Assembly (NCBI GenBank): GCA_013397935.1 | Contig: VZRN01006818.1 | Span: 3,099,674 to 3,163,673, forward strand | Direction: 5' to 3' | DNA from: Dasyornis broadbenti | Taxonomy: Eukaryota > Chordata > Aves > Passeriformes > Dasyornithidae | DNA length: 64,000 bases | Part shown: piece after piece, positions 49,101-61,100 of the stretch | How the letters are laid out: each line of letters begins with the position of its first letter | Numbering within the stretch: the first letter of the stretch is position 1 | The notes under the pieces: model-generated | What the model saw: the letters and a program-made list of their open reading frames with translations, nothing else | Database searches by the model: none | What the model was told of the DNA's origin: nothing | Program-made: the position numbers and the translations under genes

Positions 49101-52100
49101 CTCCTACCTGTGTTTTTTAGGAAAACGCACCATCTTCTGTTCTCTTTTTATTGCAAGTCTAATGAAAGCTAAATTAATTCTGGAGATCAGATAGAAGGAT
49201 CAGGGCACTGGGGTTGGTATTTTGTTTGTTTTTCATACTTTTTAATGTTAAATGTATGTATGATCTTGAAAAATGTAATCTTTTACATTTAAAGTAACAA
49301 CTGGGATTTAGGATAATATGGGTGCTGTCATGGAATCAATGGATCTATTGTGTAGAATCTTTCTGTGCTCATATATTTGTGAATAATATTCTAGGTCTCA
49401 TTTTTGCAGTTTTTAGTGTAACTGTATATAAAAGATCAAATAAAACAATGTATAAGGCATGTATTTTTTAAAAATAGGGAGGGGAAAGATAGCATACTGG
49501 AACTAGTAGCAAGTTCCTGAATTTTGAATGGCTGCCACTTTGAGATTACAAGTATGTATTTGGTTTGGTATTTCTGGTTTTGTGGTAGTTTTCTTTTCCA
49601 TGGAGTAATAATCAGCTTTTTCTTAAACAGGTTTTAACTGCTAGTGAAAAAACAACTGTAGACAACTTGTTTCAGAAAGATTCACTTGTTCGGCAAAGTC
49701 AGGTATGATGGAAAGTTTTTAATTTGAGAATGAAAATAGATGTTTGTAACACTAATGCTCTATGTACTTTTTGGGGTTGTTTCTAATGCATTTTTTTACT
49801 ATTTCCTCGAGTGTGTATTAACTGTATGCATTAAAATGATGCTCTTTAGTTGCTAAAGGTCAGAAAGGTTTTTCAGGCTAGTTTGGAGAGGATGAAAGGA
49901 TGACAGCTGTTCCCATTTGCAGCGTCTGTTATTGTTGATGGTGATTAATAAGCTGTTAAGTAGCACTGTAGTAAACTGCAGTACCCAGAGAGAAAAGGAG
50001 ATCAAGTGCCAACCACCTTCATACTGGATACTTGAAATGCAAGTGGAATAGTCTTCTGGATCTGTTGGCCATTTGGTTGCCACGCAGATAATGAGTGGAT
50101 CCAGAGATGAGAGGAAGGCAGTAAAAGTTTTATTTGTTACATGCTTGTTTTAAAAATGCAATTTAATTTTATTCCAGCTGGTGGTAGATTGGCTAGAGAG
50201 CATTGCTAAGGATGAAATTGGAGACTTCTCCGATAATATTGAGTTTTATGCAAAAACAGTGTATTGGTGAGTTCAGACTTTCTTTGATTATATGCATTTT
50301 CCCATCAAGTGTAAGATTCACAGTCACAGTGCGTTTTTTAAGTTGTTCACTTCATTCACTTCTCTTCTTTAAATTCATGTAAATTCAATGTGAAAATTGA
50401 GATTTCTTACTCATCCACTGAAGTAAATCTCAGAAGTCAGTGCCTTTTGGGAGGCAAGGATGAAACAAAAAGCTATCAAACCAACTTAATTTAATCTTTG
50501 TCTGGCTTTAATTTTTGCCTTTGTAAGTTCTTAACATCACTTCGTGTCATTGACCCTTCATCAGAAGCTGTTATTGTCACCTTTATTATCACAGATGGGT
50601 CTTGTGGCAGAAAGGACCAAAGGCTACCTGTCATGCCAGATGCCTAGAATAAACCTGCTTATAATGACCAGTGAATACAGGCTATTGGAATTATGTGTTT
50701 ATCCTACGTTGCATTTCTGTCCTAGACTGACTTTATAGTGAATGTTAATGGAAAAATTTGCTTATGCAGAAATCAGTTAATAGTTGAATACATGAATGAT
50801 TGAAATAACAGATGCTTTTGAAAGAAATAAAATATATGTGCATTAATTCTAATATTATACTTCTTGTTAAATGCTGTGCTTTCACAACACTAGCAGAGTC
50901 CATTGATACATCAACCAAACCAAGTGTCTGTTCTGCAAGCATATTCCATGTAACAAAAGATATTTTTCAATATTTGTCTTATTAAAATACGCTTGCTAAA
51001 AAAACCATTTTTCTGTAAAACATTTCACTGCTTTCAGGGATAACACACTACACGCCCTGAAGCAGCGACAGTCAAGTACATACATGGGAAGTTCTCGTCC
51101 CCTGGTAACAGAGTTGGTAAGTATTATATAAAAATATGGCTTGGCTTCAAAATGGGCTAGGGAGAGCGTATATGCTATCTTCACAGATTTCCAGCAATCC
51201 TTAGATAGTTGTGCTATCTGCAAGTAGTTGTAGTATCTAAAAATTGATACTGAAATTGTGAGGCAGAGCACCTCTTAAGTTCTTTTCGGGATCACTGTGG
51301 ACTTGTGTTTTCTTCCAGCAATCACTTCCATGCTCCCACCCCCCCTTCACAAGTACTTATATTCTATTTCTCCAATCATATGGTTTTATTATGACTTTTT
51401 ATGTGTGAAACAAACTCATGTTCCTAACCAGAAAAGCTTATAAATCTGTTTGGGAGCCCTTGCAGATAAGGGAATATGGTCTTTATGCAGTAACTAGTAC
51501 AGTGAAACCAAGTCCTGATGCAGTACTCTGAGAGCTCTATAATAAAAGCTAATAGGAGAGAAGTCAAGGAAAGAAAGGATTGTCCATTAGAACGAGGTGA
51601 TGAACTGCCTCAATGACAGCAAAGCAGCCGTAGAAGATTAATTCAACTGGGGAGTGATCTGAGGTATTGATTGGCTTTAGAAAATCTTTTTGGATTAGAC
51701 AGAACCACGTGCAGCTATTGTGAAAAACCTTCTCAGATAGAAGGTGGAGGAGGAGAAACAGTCTGGTAGGCAGATAGACAGAAGGGCAAAGGATGTTTGA
51801 AGGTGAGAAGAGCTGGAAGATGAGTAATTTGGGGCAAATAACAAGGCAGTGGAGTAAATGAATTGCATTGATTCCTGATAGGAACAGTGACAGAAGAGGA
51901 ATAAAAGAAGTAAGAGGAAAACCTGAGAAGTATCATGTTCAATATTACATGGATTGTACAGATTGTTGTGCCAACACAAAAAGGTGACTCCAAATTATAA
52001 AAAAGGGCAGGATGTTACTGGAAGAGACATACAGGCATTGTGTAGATGAGTGATGACTTTTTTCCTTGCAGGATCCAGATGCTCCTATTCGACAGAAACT

Positions 52101-55100
52101 ACCACTTGATGATTTGGACCAGGAAGACGATGTGAGGTTATTGAAGTATCTCTTCACACTCATCAGAGCAGGAATGACAGATGAGGTAGTGTAACTTTTA
52201 ATTAAGTAAGCGTTAAATATCTTACTGTTAAAGCCAATGAAAAATTATGTACTAAAATGTCTGTTTAAATTTGGCGTGTAGTGATTCAGTTTTTCAATTT
52301 GTTGTCAATATTGATTGCCAAATTAGCATTTTATGAAATCTTAATTTTAGTTAAGTGATTTGGGTGTAGAATAGATGTTACGGAAAAAATGTAGTTTTGG
52401 GGTTTTTGATTGTTTGACAGTATTTTTTTACTGTTGTGGCTTGATACTAAATACTGCCAGACAAACACACAGAATGCTTTAAAGAATTTGTATCTGTGTC
52501 TCTAATCATTAGTGGATTATCAGACATGCATATATAATGACATTTGAGTAATGGGGAGGAAAGGAGACCTGAGATTCTCATGCCAAAGACTTTAACTGAG
52601 GAATATGGTTACTTGCTCATATTCTGTTCCAATGTGGTGCATATCTATTCATTTTCTGATGGTATGGGAATATGAACATGAGTATATTGCTGCAGGACAA
52701 GACAAATACAAATTTGCAGCTTCCTTTGGGTAAGTGAACTGGGAATGTAGATAACTGCATGAAGACATGGATTAAATATGTAAGCAAAAGGACTATGCTT
52801 TACACTAAACTTATCAGAATGATGCAAAACAGCTGTATAAGCAAACAAAGATGAGGCTGTAATACATTTCTCACATTGCTGTAAATACTGACTGAAAAAC
52901 TAAAAATTTCAGTGAAAAAAATTGGTAACATTTACTTTGAAATCTTTCAGTTGTTTTGAGCTTAAGATCCTCTGTGCTTATTTTTCACATGGTAGAATCT
53001 CTACACAAATTAACTATTTTAATAATAGTCACATTTTTAAAGAAGAAGCTAGAGGTTTTTCTACCTTGAAGTGTGTTGCTGAGAAAATGCATTATTTTTC
53101 AGGCGCAGCGCTTATGCAAACGTTGTGGTCAGGCCTGGAGGGCTGCAACTTTGGAAGGCTGGAAATTGTATCATGATCCTAACATAAATGGAGGTATCTG
53201 CTCCAAAGTGCATTTGAGACAGATATTAAAATACTAAGCTCTTGTTGTATCTGTTTGTTGCAAAGAGAAATAGCTCTTTCTTTTAACCTTATGAACCTTT
53301 TCTGGTATCGAAACTATTTTACCATGTCTGTTGAACATTTTAAAATGAATATGAAATTATTTTAGTTGAAGGTATGGGTTCATTGAATCCATCTAAACAT
53401 TCTAAAGCCACTTTATTTTTTAAAGTCGGGCATAATCACTAAGAAATAAATGTCTCAGAGTTCTGTACGCGTCTTCTCCACCTTCATATAACACTTGAGC
53501 CTGTATTTTCTTAACATCTGACTAATGTCACCTAGCTCATATTTTGTTGCTTAGAGACTCAAACTGGACTATATATCCAGTTTCTGAAAGGTATAGTAGG
53601 ACTAGAGTTCAGCACATGGAAATGCAGGAAAAGAGATACTTTTAAAATATTTGAAAAGTGTTAAACTGCCATTTTCCTTGGTTTTTTGTACATGGTTCCC
53701 TGTTTATCGTACAGTACCTTGCTTCGCTCTGTGCTCAGTACATGGTAGGATTTAGCCAGGAATTTAAGAATGAGTCTGAGTGTTGTTTATAGCTGGCTGT
53801 GGAAGGCTTAATGCTTTCCTGCTCTTCAAATCCTGATAGCCTGTCACTTTTATCTGCCTGCCACACCACTGTCATAAGCTTTTTTTTGAGTCTACCTACC
53901 TAACCTGTGGTTATGTGGGTTTGAATACCCATGCAGATGCATGCAAAATAGCACCACTGAAGCAGTGACATTTTTAAGTTTTGATTAAGATACAAAAATT
54001 CTTTTTTCCCTTAACTTTGTTTTTTTTCCAAATACAGACACAAGGTAGCAGCCAAGTTTTTAAATTACTGTAACTTATAGATGCACATTTACCAAACTAC
54101 CCAGAAGAGCCACCTTGCAGTCCAGTCAAAAGCATCAAAGTGCTTTCGGAAGAGTCCCAAAGGGATTGAAATTGGGTTATGAAAAGAAGATAGGCTTTAC
54201 CTGTTAATGGATTCTCTTTTTTTAATAGCACCTTTTCTCTTTCTCCTTCCCCCCCCTCTTTTTTTTAAAAATTATTCTTTACATGTAGGAAAAGAGCTGG
54301 AGCCTGTTGAAGGCAATCCATACAGGTGCATTTGGAAAATAAGTTGTTGGCGCATGGCTGAAGAGGTGAGATAATGCTGGTTTGCTTTATATTAGTATGT
54401 AAATTTGAACTTTTCTGAACTCTGAAATGGGATTTTAAGTAAACATACCCCCTCTGTATTTGCTGCTTAAAGGATTTGCAATTAATGCTTCAAAGAGGAC
54501 TTTTGAAATACTGTATTCGTGTATTGTGAGAAATCTATGTAATCAGCACCACTTCTTCAGGAAATTCCTGTCTTTTTTTTCTGGTTGAAAGTAAAACCAC
54601 TGACACTGACTTTCATCTTGACCTAATTGAATGGGAAAGAGAAAACGTTGCTTTCTTTCCAGGTCAATATAAATTTTTCAGATAAGTTACAAGGGTGTTG
54701 CTAGTGAAGAGGAGATCACTTGCTATTCTTATTTTGGCTCCTTGTGTATCCCGTGATTTTTGAGCTTTTATTGGAATGTGTTAGGTGGAACATTTGGCAA
54801 TGGATTAATCTCTAATAAAATGTAAAATTACTAGAAAACTTAAATACTTTATAGTTAAAAGTTTGGATGTTTTTACTGTTTATTTCAGGAGCAGTTTAAT
54901 AGATATGAAAGAGCAATCTATGCAGCCCTGAGTGGAAACCTCAAACAGGTATGTCAAGCCCCCTAGTTAAGCAGTGCTTGGTAGTTGTGCATTTCCTTTC
55001 TCACATGTGACAATGGTATAATCGGAAATATTGTAGTTACTGGTTATTGTACTTTTAAAGATCTACTAAACAGAACAATAACAAACATTGCTGCTTTAGC

Positions 55101-58100
55101 AGACATGCTCTTTGTAGTACTGTCATGTCTTAATTAAATATATGATAGACTTTTCAGTCAAGGAAAACCTGCTGTTTAGGGTTGTTACCACTCTGCTTTG
55201 GTGCCTGAAATTCTGATCCTAAATTATAGTTGCTCTGTTTGGGTTCTGATGTTTCTCCATCTCTTGACGATTTTTGCTCTGTTTTTTTAACATGTAGCTT
55301 CTTCCAGTTTGCGACACCTGGGAAGATACTGTTTGGGCGTATTTCAGGGTGATGGTGGACACACTAGTCGAGCAGGAAATAAGAACCTCAGTAGTAACTG
55401 CAGAGGAGATGGAAGAGCTCCCGAGAGATTATTTAGAAGCAAAGTAAGTTTCAAGTAAAATCATGCTCCTGCACTCAACAAAGCATCCTGTTTGATCTGT
55501 CTGGAATATTCAAGGTAACGTTTTTTGTCTTTTCTCTCCTGCTTTAAAGCTGGACTTCAGAAAAGGTTTTTGAAGAACTTCAAGCAACAGACAAAAAGGT
55601 AAGTGCAGTGTTTCTTCTCTCCGCTTACCACTTTTAATTATTCACTGGGTTCTACTTTTTACTGCACTATTTAATGAAATGCTCAAATATGCACAATGAC
55701 TGATTTGTTTTGTATTTTCTACCTCTACAGTGTGTGAATTCTCAATCCAAATAGATTTTTCTATAGGCTGCTACCTCTTAATGGTGAAAGTGATACAGGT
55801 TTTGTGTTGCCCTTTATCTGCCAAACTAGCTGGGTGTGCTAAAGAAACAGATGACTGTCAAATGTTGTCAGACATACAAAGCAGACAGAGTAATCAACTA
55901 TTTAACAGTTCAGTAAAATGTTCAAAATTGATTACATTCCATTTTCTTCTTAGGAAGTTTATGTGCATATTTCAGAACAGGCCTTTCAAAATTTAAAAGC
56001 ATATTTGCTTAGACTGTGATTCTTTGTTAGTTTTAGCACCCAGAATACTCAGTTCATGTACAATGGGGATATATAACTTACAGGTTAATTTTGCAGTGAT
56101 TAAATTTAAACTACACTTACTTTTATTTGATGGAATGGACACATAGCATTTATCATATTGCTAAGACAGGCAGTCAGCCACAGATACAGCCAGCTGCATT
56201 TGCCATTGCAACATAGTGCAATCATCACCATAAAGCAAATTTGCAGGTGTGTTTGGATTGCATTTCATGCATTAATGTATTCATTTCTCTGGGGAGAGGG
56301 TGGAATTTCTTCCTGAAGTAACTTTCACAGGCCTTTTCTTTAACGAGTTATACACGCTGTTGTTTCCTCTGTGATTTTGTAAATCTTACCTGTAACATCA
56401 TTGTGTAGTGTCCTCTTCGGAACAAAAAGACGTTAGTCTTGGATGTCTTCCATGAAAGTATTAACTGAACAGATCTATATTCCAGTTCTTTCTTTCAGTT
56501 TGTCAGTATTCTTGTAATTTGACATGGAGATAGCAAGTGCCTTTTCTCTTGCTCTTTATGAAGAATACCCTTTGAAATACAATAGTTTTTTCCCTGAGGA
56601 ACCTCTGCTTTATTTATGTTTGTTTTCGTCATACATTATGCTATAAGATTTATTCAAAGTTTGAACTTTCTCTTTTTGTCTCCAGAGGGTTATAGAGGAG
56701 AATCAAGAACACTATCATGTGATTCAGAAATTCATTATACTAGGAGATGTGGATGGTGAGCATTTTTCTAAGTGATTTTTTTATTGTCAACTGACTAGCA
56801 TTATTTTGAGTGACCTTTCCAGGAAAGTCCATTCTATAGAATGGATTTGTAGAAGCCCACAGTAGGCAAACGCTGCGTTAAAGTTAAGCTCTAATCAAGA
56901 ACTGTAGGGACAGTTTGACCTACAAAGCAGTTTTCAAAGAAGTAATGAAATCATGTAACTGTGTCAGGATATGTGCCAGACTATAGCTATAACTTCTTCT
57001 GAGAAATGATAGAATACATACAGTAGATTTTTGAGCCATACAGCTACATCTTTTCAAAATTGTTGCTGTTCTTCTGTTTTGTTGGACTTTTGAGGCTAAA
57101 TTACATTTGTTGAATAAATGCATAATTTTGAAATACTTCTTAGGTGGGTTTTTTTTCCCTGCTATGTCTAATGCAGACATTTCCTTGGTGGTTATAGGTT
57201 TGATGGAAGAAGTCAGCAGGTGGCTTTCCAAAGACAGAAGTGTGCTCCCAGGACACCTCCTTCGTTTCATGACACATCTTATTCTGTTTTTCCGCACTTT
57301 GGGTATGCAGACTAAGGTCAGTTCACTTGTACTTGATTTCTTGTCATAGCAGTAGCCAGTCTTTGAAGTAGAAGTGCTTGTGTGCAAATACATAGATAAC
57401 ACAGAGTGATTGTAAATTGCAACCAGGCTGATGAGGAACGGCATGCTTAAATAGTGTTTTTGTTGATCTTGGAGCCTTAAGGAGAAAAGAGCATCCTCCT
57501 CCCTTCCAGCTGAGCTTAAAAATTGTTTTTTGAGGATGGTGGATTCTACTCGGAAGCCCTTTGTTGAGAAGGTCCTGACTCAAACTTCAGTGTTGGGCTT
57601 ATTCATAGCAGCCAAGATATTTTGAATATAACCTGTTCTTATAGACAGTTGTTCAGTTGTTGGAACTGCACCTATTGCTGCTGTAAGCTCATAAATACTT
57701 CAGCTTGAGGTTATTAGTACCAGCTGAAACTTTCTCATTATCTCCAAGTATAAACTAAGTATAGCCTACTACCCACCTGGCCTATTTATGCTAAATGCAG
57801 ACATGGGTCATATAGCTGTAATTACTCATTTCTGACAATATCACAAGTAATGTGGAGCTCTCCTTTTCTACTGTTTTAAAATTTAGAAGCCGTTATGTAT
57901 CAAATAAGTTTCTGAATGTGACCTCCTTTGGCAAAAGACAAATGTGTGTTTTCACTAGATGATTTAAATAAAGCTCTGAGTTATTGTTTATTCATACTGC
58001 CAATCATTGCTTCATTCTCGTGTGGAAATTTGTTTTGAAGTCAGTTAACATTTAGCTAAATAAGAGGAACATGTGTGTGTATATGTATGTATACTTACTA

Positions 58101-61100
58101 ATTTTTTAGCCAGACTCAAAATTTGATAAGACCAGGTCTTTAGGCTGAAGTATATAAAACTAGCCATTAACATATGTTTGACAGAGGGAACAAAAAAGGT
58201 GCAATTTCCTACGTGAATTCTATTATGGGAATTGTAACTGTGGATTCTGCCTTTACGGTTTTGGAATAGGTGAATTTACTGAATTATTATTTGATCAACT
58301 TCAAGGGGCAGAGGCAGATGTGCAAGGTTCTATGATGTTTATTATTTGTTGATTGCACACAATTCATATAGGTATATGCTTAGATGAAAGTCTTCAGTTT
58401 ACACATACAAAACTAAAATGGTAATTCTTGACAGCAACAAACACTTGAGTCTTGACTAAAGCAGTTTCAAGTGCTCAGACTATACTGGTTGTTTAGTATA
58501 GGCTATTACAGGTAAGTCAGCTGATATTTATGCCCTGTGACATTATCATTTTCTATAATAAAATAGGGCATTTGTACACTGCAATAGTAGTCTGTGTGCC
58601 TGATATTTTGTTCATTAATTAAAAAAAAGGTAAAATGAAAATACTTAGAAAACATGTAAAAAGTAACATTCTGGTTAGACCAAAGACTTCATTATCCAGT
58701 TGCTGAAGAAGAAAATCCTTGGAACCATAAATCTTTGAATCAGAAGATGTGTTTTTTCAATCCGGCTCCAAGAGAAACAGTCCTTCCAGTTGAGCCTGTT
58801 TGTGTAGATTACTGAAGCAGGAATAAGCAAATAAATTTGTGGTTTTGTTTTTATAGTGATAGCCTGTAAAGTATCTTTTGTTTTATTTTCCACATGATAT
58901 GATTTAAAATTGAATTTATATTTGTTTGCAATAAGGAGGAAGTTTCTGTTGAAGTCCTAAAGACCTACGTTCAGGTAAGCTTTCTGAAATATGGTTTGTT
59001 TTCTCTAATGTAATTTAGATGTAAAGGAGGAAGGAAAGGAGACTTAAGGTTACAGGATAAAAAAAGAGCTATGATGCAGCTAATGCTCGGTTCTCAAGAG
59101 ATAGATGGAAACTTGCCTAATACACAAAGTTTCTGTCAGCAGTGCTTAAATAAGAGACAGTTTTATTGATCCTTGTTTAGCTGAGTGGAATCTTCCTGTA
59201 TCAAATCAAGTAATCAGAAATTTGTTTGTTATACATTTTTGGATTTACCTAGTACATGTTTTTACTTAAGTGTAAACACACTTAGGGATTTTCACTAAGG
59301 AATATAGTATGCATATCTATTATATATATTTATATACTAGTGGATATCTTCTATATATTTGCTTCTTATATATTTGCTTCTCCTTCTGTATGTTTGCTTC
59401 CTACTGTGCAGCGCTTGATGTCCGAGAAGCACACAGATTTAATAGCATTTTATGTCAGTCACCTGCCCCCAGAGCTTGCTGTTGCCCAGTACGCTTTATT
59501 TCTCGAAGATGTTACTGAGAGCGATCAACGCCACCACTGCCTTGAATTAGCAAGAGAAGCAGGTGAGAGACCCTGAGAGTCCAATTACCATTTTATATCT
59601 TGGGTTATTTTGTCTTTCGGTAGTTTTTGCTCCAAAACCTAGCTATGAATATGGTATTCATTCCTTCCTGCAACTGTCTATTTTTCAGTTAAATAAAATG
59701 AATTTGCTGATCACTTCTTCAAGTAGCTATATATAGATGTGTTTTCATTAACCTGGAATTGATTAAACTAAATATCACTGCTCCTGGATTATGTCCAAAC
59801 ACATCAGGAAGTAAATGCCAGCTGCCTGTCTCGAATATACGTTTTGAAGCTTGACATGATCATGTTATTTCAGACAATTAATTATAAAAATACATACCTG
59901 TTAGTGGATTTAGGAAGGTTATGAGTATCTTAATGTTTTTATCCTATTTATAGTGTTTTTTCTTAGCTGTGGTGGGTTGCTTGCATTAATTGTAAGCTTC
60001 CTTCCAGGCCTATACATCAAACTAGAGGGGATTTCAATGAAGCAGCACACTGTCCATGGCTTCATAATGCCTCTGTGCCACTCGGAATTCACAAGGAAAT
60101 AGATTTACTGCAGATTTCAGTGCCTTAACTTCTCTTCAGTCATTTTTCAATCATTTTCTTTTAAACTGGGCTAAGATTTCAAAAATAAAACATCCTGTTT
60201 AAGCATCTGTAAAAGAACTATTCTGAGCTTTTTCTGGTTACATTCCTGTCAAATCATAGTCTTGCTGTCAGAATTGTAGAACAGTGATCTTAGCAGATAT
60301 ATCTACATGCTGGTCTTCAGCACAGACTGAAAAACATGTTAATTGTCTTATTCTTTTTCTCATATTTGATATTCTCTGTTACATCAAACATCGTTCTTGT
60401 AAAATACCCACAATAAATGACATAGCTTAAAAGCTTATAATTTATTCTGCCAATATGTGTGTGAACAGACTGATAAGTGTTACCAGTAGTAAGGAATTAG
60501 ATCAATAACTAGAGTCGGAAATTTATTTTGCATCAAGTTTGAAGTCATGATAGTTCTTACAGAGTTCTCTTTTGACCCAGGTCTGGATGTTGCAGCCATA
60601 ACAAAAACTGTTGTTGAAAACATCCGCAAGAAGGATGCTGGGGAATTCAGTCACCATGACCGTGTGCTCGACACAGGCACAACAGAGGTGAGTGCTTCAC
60701 AGAGTCAATAGTCCAGTTTGCAATCAACTACAAAATCTTTGACCATGTATGAGCCATATTTTTCTTTCAACAGTGGTGAAAATTGCCTTGAAAAAGCCCA
60801 TGAGGGAAATGTACTTTTCATGTGACCAAGTGAGGATATTGCACAAATCTGTAACTCTGTTTCTACTTCTCCTTGCTCTTCGGGTGTGTGTTGCTCAGCA
60901 GCCGTGCCTGTACACAAACATTAAGTGAAGATAAGGCCTGTGAAATGACTGCAGCACCCTGTGTTGTAGCTATAAGTTGGATGATGTTGTAGCCTCTATG
61001 GTTTATGAGGATTAATTCTTTGGATCTCAGGTGTACGTTTTAACATGCTCAAGTGACATTTCCAGCTGCAGCAGGCACTGGTTTTGCTGACAGTTTCCTT

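Larger units (their letters stand above)
48349..49630 (+). other. NUP107: NUP107 intron 8, bracketed by an inverted repeat
   Basis: A 1282-base GT-AG intron. Arms of a perfect 26-nt inverted repeat lie 91 bases after its start and 83 bases before its end, and a CR1 fragment lies between them. Nothing else was recognised inside. Confidence 0.85.

Noticed and set aside
53194..53202. GTATCTGCT donor of NUP107 intron 13 as a second U12 site
   Set aside because: It deviates from GTATCCTTT at key positions, and the intron end has a T/C-rich tract with no TCCTTAAC-like branch site; the ordinary U2 type is more likely.
56920..57444. Open frame of 174 codons on the minus strand
   Set aside because: It is antisense to NUP107 exon 19 and its introns. 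The composition is Ser/Lys/Leu-rich without any known domain, so it is a shadow of the real exon.
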